64,000 bases of DNA from Atopsyche davidsoni. Its lineage: Eukaryota > Arthropoda > Insecta > Trichoptera > Hydrobiosidae. The notes under the pieces were generated by a model. It ran no database searches. It was given only the letters and a program-made list of their open reading frames with translations, and was not told where the DNA came from. Positions 21,854 through 33,770 of this stretch are shown here, piece by piece. The position numbers were made by a program, and so were the translations under genes. The stretch lies in NCBI GenBank assembly GCA_022113835.1, contig JAILWY010000005.1:2560501-2624500 (forward strand), given 5' to 3'. How positions within the stretch are numbered: the stretch's first letter is position 1; every line of letters begins with the position of its first letter.

Positions 21854-22639
21854 TAGATAATAATGGTAGAACATCTTATAAAAATAATGTACGCTGATAT
21901 CAAAGACGAGAAGTATTTTTTCAAATTAACCTAGTAAATTCAAACACACAGCTTTTTTTAAACTATATGTATAATCATACTACCATGTAAAGATAAAACC
22001 TTAAACGAAGCACCAATTATTTTTCAATGTTGATTTGATACGAGAATAGTTTCGATAAGCATGGGCCTTAAAAAAACAACGGATAGCATTTCAATGTAGA
22101 AATTATTCAAGTATTCTCAACTTTTAACTTTATTATTGAATATTATTGTGAAATGATGGAGGCTTTATCAATAGTTATACATATTTTTTTAGTTACTCGG
22201 TTGCGTCTACGGAGCACCCATTGAAGAAAACATACTTCAGTGGTTGAAATAAAGTTTATCGACCTCGCGATGGGTTTACAAGGTTCTGTACCCCAAAGGG
22301 ATATCCATAATTTCCATAATTTTTGGTAGCGTGTGGTCCATATAAAAATAAAAGTTATGCATTATTTTCTATTTCTAATTTAAGTATAAAAAAACTCTGA
22401 CCTGACTCACTGGAATGGCAATAAAATTTTTCGATTAAAATACTTCCACAAAAGTAGTACAAATCGTACTTATACTGTTAAGTTTAATATCATCATAAAA
22501 AGTGCATGGGATGTATAGAAGCTCCCTGCTTTGTTATTTGCAGCATACCTCGTCGTATTCAAATCACCCAAACGAGCAACACGACGATGTAGACATTGCC
22601 GATCATTATTTCGATTTGTTTTTAAGCAGCACCTAAAGG

Positions 22640-22925
22640 CAGTCGCCGTGCCCGAGCGGCCTGCGGTCGGCCGAGACAATCACATCTCATGACCGCCGGC
22701 CGCAAGGCTCTGGAGATAATCACCAATAAAACCGGAAGCCGGGCTCTCCAATCACCGGCCGGAGAGTCGTCGCCTCCACCGCGGTGAGTGATGACCCGGT
22801 GACAATAACGGGTGGTCGGGACGCTGGCCAGGCCTGCTCGTTATGTGGTGGTCGCAGAGCAGAAGCGACTAACGAGCCTGCTAATTGTACCCGTGAAACG
22901 AAAGCTGCTTCTTCTATAACACCAA
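22640..22925. other. strongly GC-elevated island, candidate conserved non-coding element
   Basis: Among the GC-richest stretches outside the Toll gene, with repeated CCGG/CCGGCC motifs and a donor-like CGCG-GTGAGTGATG on the plus strand (22782-22790 region). No protein-like frame. Confidence 0.35.
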
Positions 22926-22950
22926 CTATTTTACAGTGCTTAAATAAAGC

Positions 22951-23185
22951 TTGATTAAAGAAACTCTTAGAAAAATATCATCGTGATTTGTGTGGATTAT
23001 ACCAACGAATCACTAGTACTAAGCAAGATTTTTTAACAATCAATTGGTGTAATTGGTAATGCACCGGCTATGTAAGCTTTGGGGATGTGGGTTCAAGTCC
23101 CACACAAATCACGATGATATTTTTCTAAGAGTTTCTTTAATCAATTATTAATATTTGAAAAAATGTACTTAATCATTATCAATCA
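22951..23185. mobile_element. tRNA-derived SINE, inverted pair (copy 2)
   Basis: A minus-orientated copy (22951-23043) abuts a plus copy (23043-23185). The tails form a perfect 45-bp inverted repeat (22951-22995 against 23100-23144). The left copy keeps head and tail but lacks the tRNA body between the A box (TATAAT) and CCACACAAATCAC. The right copy has A box and B box (GGTTCAAGTCC) but lacks the head. Confidence 0.85.
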
Positions 23186-23351
23186 ATCAAACCTGTATAG
23201 GCAAAATCGTACTTCTCTTCACAAAAATCAATAATATATTTAAATAAAACCATTGACAACAAAGTAGTGGAGAGAGTTAAATAAATTAATATAGACAGCA
23301 CGCAGTACGTTTAATAACTTGAGAAAAGTACTATGATCAAGAGATATAATG

Positions 23352-23519
23352 CTGAAATCTCGCTGGAGATTCACCAAGTGTTATGTCGTCTCAGTTCTCT
23401 TTTATGAAGTTGAAGCTAGGATACTCAAGACGGCCGAAATATGGCTGTATAGTAGAATCCTTAAAATACCATGGGTTTACCGCGTCACAAATGAGAGAGT
23501 CTTGTACAGGATGAATTGA
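23352..23519 (+). pseudogene. LINE (non-LTR retrotransposon) ORF2 C-terminal fragment
   Basis: An open 55-codon stretch contains a tyrosine/tryptophan-rich segment (LFYEVEARILKTAEIWLYS) and RILKIPWVYRVTNERVLYRM, typical of the region after the reverse transcriptase in insect endonuclease-type LINEs. The usual residues between KTA and EIWLY are deleted. No 5' part is present. The same family recurs at 31337-31495 and 34165-34435. Confidence 0.75.
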
Positions 23520-23529
23520 ATACCATAAT

Positions 23530-24285
23530 TAATTATTATTTATCTAACAGAAGTAATAATTTCATAAAAAAATTCTAATATCTTTAAAAAGTAGAAATAT
23601 TTTCATGATTTCACTGGTAAGTTAGCACGCTTGATGCGATATAGGTTTCACATACCTAATCACAAAAAAAAATCAGGTATGCAGTAGCAATTTTAGTATA
23701 TAAAGCAAAAATCCACAGTACATAGTGACTAGTGGCCAGTTATTTGGTCCACTGATTTTTATTTGACGTTAATTTGAATCAGCGAAGAGACAGAATTGAG
23801 CAATTATATTTTTATTTACGTTTTTTCCGGAGTTTCGGGCTGGAGCGGCCATCGTGTGTCGGTCGTGTGGCCATTTTTTTTATATAACTGTAACGTTTTT
23901 GGCCGATTTGCTATGGTTTTTATTTGAGGTAATCTCAAAAAGACACTTAGGTGTAATAACTTAATGGGATACTTTCTAAAATTACGTGTAATTCTTTGAA
24001 ATTAGCGCTTTTGCTGGGTTTTTTTTTTGGACAGTACAAATTGTGTTTCTATTGACCAGGCGTGCAAGCCAAGTTTTGGATTTGTGTATATATATTTTAT
24101 ATACGTATAGTGGTACAGTGGCATGCGGTGAGTTCCAAACCAAGGCATACACATTTCTCACATAACGCATATTTCGAGTCGCTTCTACCTCTACACTATG
24201 ATATTATATATCTAACCATTACTCATTCCAGTAGCGTTTGAAACATGTTTGCAATTATATATTTTAAAATATGACACCAGAAATA
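23530..24285. other. mostly AT-rich DNA with one GCCAT-rich patch
   Basis: A patch at 23830-23880 holds GCGGCCATCG and GTGGCCATTT (Pho/YY1-type cores). Otherwise nothing recognised. Confidence 0.35.
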
Positions 24286-24289
24286 ATCC

Positions 24290-24440
24290 AGACACTGTGA
24301 GGGGCCTGTTTACTCTTGGCAAGCCCATTAGCCGTCATGAGCGACTTGCTTCGGCCAAATAATTAGGGAATTTAAATTTACCTCCTCGCGGCCAGTGGGG
24401 AGTCCCGAGGGATGGCGGTAATTAAGGTTGAGTGTATTTT
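24290..24440. other. GC-elevated unique island
   Basis: Unique-looking sequence containing TAATTAGGG and GGTAATTAAGG homeodomain-type sites. Candidate regulatory element. Confidence 0.3.
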
Positions 24441-25042
24441 AAATTTAAAATGTCGCAGCAATTATAAACCTGTCTATGAATGAGACGTTTTGTATTTTCT
24501 AATTTGAACAAAACTGTAGTTTTGAAGGTTACTTTTATCTCCAGCTAAGATAAACCCAAATATAAAGAGGTTTTTTTTACTCAATTTTCAGTCAGACATA
24601 CTATCAAAGGATTGAAGCGGGTTCAAAATCAAGGCAATTAGTTATAATCATAAAGTAATAAATAAGCCGTGTAAATCGATTGCATAAAAACAAATCGCAT
24701 TTAAAAAAAAAAGTTAATTAATTGGTGATTCTTACAAGTTTTAATGAATGCTTTTTTAAGTATGACTAAGAGTTACGTTTCTCTAAAAAGCGAAGTGCTA
24801 GTGAACAAAAATGTTTTTTACCTGTTAGATAGGGTAATTGAATGTTGAAATATAGAGTAATACAACATGTAATCTATGTACCAGTTATATTACATTTCCA
24901 ATAGAACTTCCTCAGTTACGCGGAGGCTGTATTTCAGCAGGACAGTCGCGTCGCTCGCCGTAGTTTCCCGTTGAGCCGTCATATTACAGTGAATTATGAA
25001 TGCTCCTGACTGATCTATCGTACCTTATCAATTTCATTTCAG

Positions 25043-25104
25043 CGAAGGATTTATTTCTCCGCGGTTCGAGGACGCAACCCCAACACAAGGGGTGGGGATC
25101 CTCG
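25043..25104 (+). other. candidate 62-bp internal exon
   Basis: Preceded by a good acceptor (TATCAATTTCATTTCAG) and followed by a near-perfect donor (CTCG-GTAAGTATACC), within a GC-elevated island (24900-25110). All three frames are open; the frame starting at the second base reads EGFISPRFEDATPTQGVGIL. I recognise no family. It could be a small coding or non-coding exon of a plus-strand transcript whose other exons lie outside the window. Confidence 0.35.
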
Positions 25105-25189
25105 GTAAGTATACCTAATATACACAGCGTCTCAAAAGTCCAGGAATCATTGGAGAGGGTAGTATTTTTAAAATATTATTAATCAAGGT

Positions 25190-27230
25190 ATGTTCATAGA
25201 TTTTGACAAACGGTGCTCTCTTGGGTGTTGAGCTACTTAAAATGTTTAATCCTTTAACGGTTCCTTGAAGACGATTCCTTGTAGAAGGATTGAAAGCATC
25301 AAGCAGCTCTGCACTTGAGAAACCAAATCATCTAATTGTTTTTTAAAATATTTGTTTAAAAATAAATATTAAAATTGCAGCAATTTTAATGTCAACAACC
25401 ACAAAAATATTTAGAAATATTGTTTTATTTTTTTTATTAAAATTAAACAAATTTACTTAAATTTTCAAAATATTGAGATATTATACAAAAAAAAACGATG
25501 GTTGCAATGTGATTTTTAAATTTTCAACATTCTAATAAATGTGTGAAAATAAACTTTTAGATCGTGACATTTCAAATGTACAAAAAGAAAAAAATTATTA
25601 TTACTAAGACTTATGAAGAAAAATATAATATTCTGGGTATAATTCACAATCACGTTTTTTTAAAGATAATACCATGTTTTAAGAAACACGCGTATATGAA
25701 AATACCTACGCGTTATGTTATTGTAAAATAATACACTTCAACTAACTAGAGGTGTTTCCAATGACAGATATGACAGCATCTACAAAATTTATGTGATACA
25801 ATTTCATACAGCCAATATGAAAATAAATCGCCTTTCTACACAAGTAGTAGGTTAAAGTTTGACCTCTTGAAATAAACAATAAATAAAATATAGATTTTCT
25901 ACTAAGAATTCATTGTCTTATTCTACACAGATTTATTTATATAAATAAGGGTAACAATATGTAATAAGATTTAACGCAATAAATTAAGAAGTTTTCTGAT
26001 GTGAAAATGCACATATTAAATATCATAATCTTAAAGGTTTGACTTCTTGCAACAGAATCAAATCTATTAGTATGTTGTAACTCAATAAATCATAGAAAAG
26101 GTCATATATTCGACATTTTTTTGTGAATTATTGTTTTGAACAGACTCGCTTAAAAGTCACGTTATGATAATATGCTGTTTTAAATTGCGGTTTTAATAAA
26201 AAAAATATATAAATTTAAATATAAAAATAACTTCTAATATAAATAAGTTATGAGTAAAGTAGAGCATTATAAATATTTATGTTTGGGAAAAATTAATTAT
26301 CACTTTGTTTATTGCAGCTTTTCACGTAACCAATTGTACTAATAGATATAATTTTTATTAAACATATCAGTCTTGAGTTGGATCAAATATTACGAAGCAA
26401 TAAACATGTATTCTTCTATATAAAAAAATAATTTATTTGCAATAATAATAATCAACACAAGCTACCTACAATAAAATAAGAGAGAGTACAGGCGTGGGCC
26501 GAATCATTTCTTTATGCAAATCGAAGTTTTTATTTAGAGGCATGCAAGAATTTGATATGTTTGATTTTTATGGGCGAAAGAAAGATGTCTTCCGGCGCTC
26601 AGAGGAGGTTTTGTAGCTCGTAGGCGTTCGCTTTGTTATCTTAAACGTATAGACATAAAGATACCTCGAGACTCGGATCCGGGATTTCAACAGCGTTGTG
26701 TTATTAAATTAATTATAAGCATTATATATTTCATACTGTGTTTGTTATTTGTAGTCATATAATATTCTCATGTCGTACATTTAGAATTATTGCTAAGCTT
26801 TTGTCGAAGCACGCGACTCCGAGGGCATGCCATGCTGCCAACATGAAACATGCATGACTTTTTGAGGAATTGTATTTCAATAGTTTTTAAAAATACATAT
26901 CATTATGAGTAAATATATAAAACCACGATTGATATGGAGTATACTCAGATATCAATTATTATGATGCATATTTGTGTTAGGTATAAAATTATTGCATGAC
27001 GATGACCTTTGTAGATTGGTATCCAATTACGTAGTCCTAATCTAGACATCTCTTGTATTAGATGAAGGATTAAATACTTAATCATTTGATAAAGTAATTA
27101 GTAGATAGTAACACAATTAATCTCAATAAACCAGATACAGCTACATAAAAAAAAAACACTGAGTCAACTCTAAATTTGAAACAGCGCTATTATCTTGAGA
27201 AAAATACTAATTAGACTTGTAAAAATTCCT
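25190..27230. other. AT-rich DNA, no gene seen
   Basis: Long AT-rich stretch. Small GC-richer patches near 26570-26700 and 26800-26860 are unique-looking but unassigned. Confidence 0.45.
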
Positions 27231-27239
27231 AGACATTAC

Positions 27240-27500
27240 AAATGAACGCCACAGACCGAGAGTCACCAGGCGAGTCCATATCTATTTTTTCTTTAATCCT
27301 AACAAGATCTGGAGAATTCTCTTATCTCAATACACGGCTCACCCGAATTATAAAGCCTGTAGCACAGTGCCTTATCTAGGGTCGAGCCGTTTCTGTCTAA
27401 TTTGACGCGCGACTAACTTTACGAAGAACAGATGACTTACATGAAAATTTATAGCCATTCGGATCCTGTGGATGATGTATGGGATAATTAGTTGGGTTGT
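27240..27500. other. moderately GC-elevated unique island
   Basis: Unique-looking sequence (for example GGGTCGAGCCGTTTCTGTC). No coding match recognised. Confidence 0.25.
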
Positions 27501-28110
27501 GTCTCAAGGATTGAGTTATGCGTGGTGCATCATATATAGAAATAATTGACGTTATTGATGAGGAGTTGTGACGATTTTTTTAATGTTTAATAATAAAATA
27601 ACTGCAGTATTTATTTTAAAAATTAGTTTACTGAAAGCATTAGATATACTGAAAGCGTGCGCGTTGCATTTAAATATTCACGTGCACTTGTGAATTTCAT
27701 AAAAAGAGATTTCATATGAATTTGATGTGAGTACTATACTTGAATATATTACGTGTGTAAAGTATGTTATAAAACTTAAAAAAGCAACTGATTTAAAAGG
27801 AGTTGTAATGATTTAAAATACGATACAAATAAATCTTTCTAACAAAGCACTCATTAAGGTCCACCACAGTTCCCATGGGATTTTGGCACTACTTCGTGCT
27901 AAGAGTGCGCGTGCAATTAAACACGATATCTTTGAAACCTTAAGATCATATAGAAGTATTTTAAAATTATAAAATCATTATGTATATGTAAATTTAGAGA
28001 TATGGATATCGATTTGATCGGAGAGACATAACGCTCTGATCAGTGGTGGGTCGTTGTATAAAATTGAGTAGCGGCCAGAATATGCTATATATGTCTTTTA
28101 TGATGCATAT

Positions 28111-28115
<5 letters not shown>

Positions 28116-28144
<29 letters not shown>
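28116..28144. repeat. (TA)n microsatellite
   Basis: About 14 uninterrupted TA units. Confidence 0.95.
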
Positions 28145-28148
<4 letters not shown>

Positions 28149-28204
28149 GCAAATAGCGTTTAGTAGTAATATAACTATCTATGGATATACAGTATACTTC
28201 CTAG

Positions 28205-28440
28205 TAGAGCTGGGCCCGAAACCGATTTAGAACCGTTTACGCGGTAACCGAGTCCATCGAGAAGTTCGCTCCATCATTACTTCGCTTATGGGATGCTGCA
28301 TAAGAAACCGGCAGCAATCTGATGCTCCGATGGACCGAGAGAATCCTCTCCCGGTACTGAGGGATAGGTAAAAAAAACCCGGCACTGTAACTCCGGCTGA
28401 GCTGCGGTTTTCATTGCGGTTTCGGCAGTCCTTAGGCCTT
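28205..28440. mobile_element. possible degraded hAT-type MITE
   Basis: The left end (TAGAGCTGGGCCCGAAACCG) partly mirrors the right end (CGGTTTCGGCAGTCC) as terminal inverted repeats, a pattern seen in insect hAT MITEs. No matching 8-bp target duplication is visible, so the boundaries are uncertain. Confidence 0.35.
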
Positions 28441-28499
28441 TATTACAGAAGTGTGGCTACGCAGTACTGCATTAGCCTACAGGCAGGCTTTATATTCAT

Positions 28500-30690
28500 A
28501 TTAAAAATATATTTGCATTCTGTAACTGCAATAGTATAAAACACCCTTCCTAAAAAAATGACTTTCAGGGTCTCATTATTTAAAAAGAAATATAAATAAT
28601 TTCACTATCAAAATTTACACAAAAACACAAACAAATGTATTCGTCTTTCGTTATTCGTAAAATTTAAATTTAATAAACGATAATACTTTACATATATTGC
28701 GCTTATGTTTTGAATATTTTTGGAGTGTTTTTATATTTATATTTACCAATTTTTATATATTCAAAAAATTTCGTTGTTAGAGAATGCCATTGAAGGACGA
28801 AAGTCTACTCATAACCTTACTGTGGACGAAAAACTACGAGGACAATGTAGATTATTAATGATCGTACCCTTAGAAGATTTTTTCTGATTTAAACTTCAAA
28901 TAATAAGTAACTTTTTCATATGTAGATTAAACGTTTTTAGACGAGGCTTTCAATAATGTACAAGGAAATTAATTCTTCAGGATTGTCATGTTGGAATTTG
29001 TTGTGTACTTTTTTTATTATTAAAATTTTATTTTCAAGTCACGAGATTTGAGTCTAAGGGCCTTAGATAAAAACATATTTCTTTGTCTGCAAACAATATT
29101 TAATAAAAATTTTCGTCATATGGACGGTTATAAAATTAGTTACACTTCTAAGTGGACATTATCTTGTTTTGCAATTGTACCACTCAAGTAGTTATAGCGT
29201 TATGATATATTACAGCATTAAAAAAACTTAACAATTTCACACATGTTACAAAATGTTGATATCAAAGCTGACATTTATTGCCGGCGAACAAACACGAATA
29301 CTATGTATCTATTTGTGAAGATGACACATCGATCGTAAAATACTGGAAGACATGGAAATAATCAGGCTACGACTTCTCTCGATAGTCTTAATGCGACAAC
29401 TCTGAACTATCAGAAAAATACAAAATCACTTTTTTCTAGTACAAGTAGTCAATAGTATGAAATATAATTTAATAATCTGTGATTCATAAAAAAATATTTT
29501 ATTACAGTTACTGCATATTTTTAAACTCATCTCAGATTTATATTTGTTTCCTATATCGAATTTTAAACCAATTTTTCTTAATACACATTAGTTACCCAAT
29601 TTAACTTTTTTATTCATATGCTCTATTTATAGTCCCTTTCATTGGTGAAAAGAGTATTTGTTTTAAATTTATTAAAATAAATTTTCGGCTATGAGACTCC
29701 ATCATCATTAAGTTTTTTTTTTCAAAGTTTAACTATAAAACTAAGTTTTGTCAAGTGTAGTCTCACCCAAGGAGCTAAGTGCTTCAAAGCCGTTAAAACC
29801 GATAAAATTAAACCTACTCTTCTGTTTTTACACATGTTTTTCCCGTTAAATATCCAGTTTATTTTTAATCTTAGGATTTACGTTGGCATATTGTAATATA
29901 AGTTGATTTATTATTTACTATTGTTTATTTTGACACTAATAGGAAAATTGGTTTTTTAAATATAATCCTTTAAAAACAACACTGTAAAAACATAAATATT
30001 AATTAATAGATTAACATATTATTTGATAACTTTATATTCGAATAGCATGTGCATATGTCTAATTATAATTTACAGGATAATATCTAGTCACTGACTGATA
30101 AGATATTATAATTGATGTCAAAAATATCTTACATCCATAAATTACTTTATTTAAAAAATATATATTTTTTAAAAATGTCTTGGAATATTATTGAAACTTA
30201 TTAGGTGTTTTTATATTATTTAGACATACGTGTATAATTTGTCTATAATTAAATGAAGATTTTATGTAAATATAAATATATTGGATAAAATGTATTATAT
30301 CTGTTTTGTTTATTTTAAACCTTATTTCCTTCTGAGATAAAGTTTATAAATTGTTTTTATTTTTTTATTCAACAGTTGTGATACTCAAAAACCACGTATT
30401 TTAAGTGTTATTTTATAAGTGTGCCAATTTAAAAAAAAAAAGCTATAGTTTAAAAAAAGTTATCCCAAATTATGGTGTTAAATACATTATGGAGTTTAAA
30501 TTGTTAAAAACTGCTTTGAGATTATTGAAAGAAATAGTAAAGGATGCTTAATTTTATTACATGATTTGAGGGTACTTTAATCTTGTGAACTGTTATTTTA
30601 TGAGTCATAAAAATTCTTCACCTCTTTGAAAAAATAAACAGAATTCGTTGTGTCTTATTTTAAGCAATGTATTGTATTTTATTATTTTCC
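28500..30690. other. very AT-rich DNA, nothing recognised
   Basis: No coding frame, RNA gene or known repeat seen. Confidence 0.5.
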
Positions 30691-31060
30691 CTGTTTACCC
30701 TGATTTTCAGGGACGGCTCTTTGAAATTCCAAAATAAATACTGAATCACGCAAGAACAAGTCCCTCTGAGCACACAGCACGCAGCAAACACACGAAATCA
30801 TATAGCAAATAATGCCGGAGCAAATTAACAGTATCTCGGAGGATAAATAATTACGGAGGCGCTTTTACCGAATACGTTCTGATATCCCAGTTCCCAAATG
30901 GAGCAGAACAAAAATCTCATACAACTCGCGGACAGATGCGAGTTGAATGATATTTTAAATTCTGCAATTAACCAGTCGCAATTGACAGTGACAAATGAAA
31001 TAACAACAAAAATCAAAGAACACAATATATTAAAATAGCATTCAAAGTCTTTCGTCCGCT

Positions 31061-31096
31061 GACATTTCGGTCCCTGAGCTAGGACCATCTTCGGGG
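31061..31096 (-). other. hammerhead-ribozyme-like core motif
   Basis: On the minus strand: CCCGAAGA, T, stem GGTCC, loop, GGACC, then GAAATGTC. This matches the hammerhead order CTGANGA - stem II - GAAA - (short stem III) - GTC with one mismatch in the first core box (CCGAAGA for CTGANGA). Similar motifs occur in Penelope-like elements and retrozymes of animals. Function is not shown. Confidence 0.35.
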
Positions 31097-31336
31097 ACTC
31101 GGAATTATGAAGGATTTGAAAGAATTTGGGAATACTTGAAACGTTGTTCATCATCTGAGAAATCGAATTATCTATACATATATATTTTTTTATAATTTAT
31201 CGTCATACCAATTTTATTTTTAAAGCAACAGGTTTCACCATCTGATCAATCTTACAACCTGACAAATCCTTACCAACAGTTACTACTAATATTATAGAGA
31301 TATTTAGTTTTATTTTGGTTTTATACCTTTTTTTTT

Positions 31337-31495
31337 GTACATGTCTCTATCCTGGGCCGGTCTCACCAATCCGGCTGCACTTCCGATCTCCAGCCACTGG
31401 CGCAAATTCCGCATCCACGTGAACTTCCTTCTTCCAATGCCCCTTTTTCCTTCGATTTTTTTCTTGGACAATCAGCTGGAGGATGCCATATTTAT
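31337..31495 (-). pseudogene. LINE ORF2 C-terminal end fragment
   Basis: The minus strand reads KYGILQLIVQ, then after a one-base shift in an A run IEGKRGIGRRKFTWMRNLRQ, then SAAGLVRPAQDRDMY. This is the characteristic C-terminal end of insect endonuclease/reverse-transcriptase LINEs. Only the end survives, and it is frameshifted. Confidence 0.75.
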
Positions 31496-31690
31496 TGTTG
31501 CAAAAATGATTTTATACTAAAGTAATTTAATTATTTATCCAACATCGATGTTTTTTTTTAGGATGACAGCCAGTTAAGTTAAGAGCAACAGTCGAGACAG
31601 GCATGTACAAATAATGTATTGATATTGAACAAGAAAGGTGTAGAAAGTCACGACTATAATAAAAAAATTAAGTTAAAATTAGTTTGAGTA

Positions 31691-32094
31691 CAGTAATACC
31701 CCGTTTTACGCGATCCCGTTATGCGCGGTTGCACTATAACGCGAATTTCAAATTTCGCGTTAAAATGCCTTGCATTACGCGAATTTCCTATTTAAAGAAT
31801 TTGTATGAACATAATGCAGTCATTGACTTCTCTTAACAATTAAAAACAGCGTTGGGTGTTATGAACGTATTTTACAAGAACGTCAAAGAAACGCTACCCA
31901 AAAGACAATAGATGTATTTTTCAGTAAAAATAACATGTAATACTGCATAAAGTGATTGATTCAAATGGTTCGTATTTTTTTGTATTAAGTTTTGACTATG
32001 TATATATGTTTGATCGTAAACCCTGATATACGCGAATTTCACTTAACGCGATTTTTTCCAGAACGTATCTCTCGCGTAAAGCGGGGTATTACTG
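31691..32094. mobile_element. non-autonomous Tigger/pogo-like element, complete
   Basis: The left terminus CAGTAATACCCCGTTTTACG mirrors the right terminus (CGCGTAAAGCGGGGTATTACTG), flanked by TA on both sides (31689-31690, 32095-32096) as expected for a TA-duplicating Tc1/mariner-pogo element. Subterminal GCGAATTTC blocks recur inside both ends. It still contains the end of a transposase gene (separate entry). Confidence 0.9.
31827..31940 (+). pseudogene. Tigger/pogo transposase C-terminal remnant
   Basis: An in-frame stretch ends CYERILQERQRNA then QKTIDVFFSKNNM and a TAA stop. The closing (Q/K)TTID.FF.K pattern is typical of the end of Tigger/pogo-type transposases. The rest of the gene was lost by internal deletion, which explains the 404-bp element. 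Confidence 0.65.
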
Positions 32095-32279
32095 TATTAT
32101 GTATCTAAATTTCTAGAGTAGGATTATCCTCAGAATTAACAGAATAGTGGTTTTAAATAATGTTATTCAAACATGCAGTTTTTTTAAATATATTAAGGAA
32201 TTAGTTTTAAACTATAAAACAAGAATGAGGTATACCATTATTATGGTGTTGATACGCCATGATTATCGTTAAAATATTT

Positions 32280-32580
32280 ATGCATAGACCGATTAGTATT
32301 GCGGGCGGTAAGTTCCGAACAACAGGCGTCCAGGTCGGTGGCTCGAAACAAAACCTCGCTCAATCTTCTCCGGGATAATGAATTCGTGACGTTTGACTCG
32401 GACTGGAGAAATAGCCGCCATTTGTAAAGCTGACGAGTGAATATTGAGTTTGTAGGCTCGTCTGCCATCGCCTGTTGGGATATTGCCTTATTAGTCAGGC
32501 CGCGTCACGGGCACATGCCGAATGGAATTATAATATGTGGAGGCGCATGCATCACGCGGCGTCTTGCTTGTGCATTTTTA
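32280..32580. other. GC-elevated island, candidate regulatory DNA
   Basis: Contains GCGGGCG-GTAAGTTCC (donor-like, plus strand), GCCGCCATTTG (YY1-type) and a GGCGTCTTGCTTGT segment that recurs at about 32733. No protein recognised. Confidence 0.3.
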
Positions 32581-33120
32581 CAGCTGGATTTAAAAGTTGC
32601 CGCATGTCAAATATGAAATATTGTGAAATATATTTATGTTGCAGATGCGACGTGTCTAACAACAAAAAAAATATGATCACTCACAAGTGAAAGTTTATCA
32701 ATTTAATTACCAAAATGACATCGGCGTCTTGCTTGTATGCTTTACAAAAAGTAGCTAAATATATTTTTTTTACGATAGATTATATTTGTATAAACATAAA
32801 ATTATCTAGAATAAAGCAGATACTCATTTTTTGCACGGAGATTCGCAAAATTTATTTGTCTTTGTTTAATATTCTCACCTGCATGCAACCATTAAAACCT
32901 GAAAAAAATATTACACTTTTAACTCAAAGTAGTTTAAGCACAAAAGTTACTAGATTTATTTTATTTTGCACTGTGTTTTGTTTCCAAAAGACTGCGTTCG
33001 GTGTCCACAACAGTTAAAAGCCCAATTGGCTATAAGATTAAGAATATAATCGTTATATCTTTATCAGTTCACTATCAACAACTGTTTTTTTTATTATTTA
33101 GAGTATTACACATTAAAAAA

Positions 33121-33480
33121 ATTGGTCAGCGATGCGTAAAATGTATCATAAAATAATAAAAAAACTGCTTTTCATATCAAATATATATATACGAGACAAT
33201 AGACCGTTCATATTGATTTTTTTTAAATGGAGTATAACAAATAAAGTCAGTTTATCGGAGATGCGTCAAATGTAGCTCAAAACCTGGAAATTTGCTATTA
33301 AACTAAAAAAAATGCTCACATATCAAAAAAATATATATAGGACAATAGACCGTTCATATTGGACTTTTTTTTTATGGAGTATAACAAATTAAGACAGTTT
33401 GTCGGAGATGCGTTAAATGTAGCTTAAAACCTACTTTTGGGCTAAAAAAAAACGCTTTCGTATCAAAAATATATATGATA
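33121..33480. repeat. imperfect tandem repeat, about three units of 130-147 bp
   Basis: Repeated landmarks: GACAATAGACCGTTCATATT at 33195 and 33341, and GATGCG at 33131, 33260 and 33407. Each unit carries AT-rich runs plus GTATAACAAATTAAGTCAGTTT-like sequence. A further copy of the unit lies at 35490-35640. Confidence 0.8.
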
Positions 33481-33770
33481 CAAGCGTATGACTTTTATTT
33501 TCCGTCTCTGTGTTATCGAGTGAGTGATTTCACAACAGAAGACGAAACCTTTCGAGGACAAATGATACGCCATCGTCGAGGTGTCGAGGAGTTCCTTGCG
33601 CCTCTGGGGCGGGCGCGCCGCAGATAAGGCGGCCTAACAAATGTACCAATTAAGGGGACACGCCAAAAGAATTCATCGGACCTTTTCACACATTCTGGCC
33701 GACCGTGCCCGAAATCGAAGAGATCCTACACGGCCTGCTCGGTTTTCCGACAGTTAATTAAAATTGTATT
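33481..33770. other. GC-elevated island, left part duplicated at 35.65 kb
   Basis: The left portion (about 33480-33590, containing GACGAAACCTTTCGAGGACA) is copied almost exactly at 35640-35770. The right portion (GGGGCGGGCGCGCCGCAG onwards) is single-copy here. Candidate regulatory element, part of which has been copied. Confidence 0.45.

Noticed and set aside
32715..33017. 100-codon plus-strand frame as a gene
   Set aside because: Composition is that of random AT-rich DNA, there is no domain, and no splice or promoter signal.
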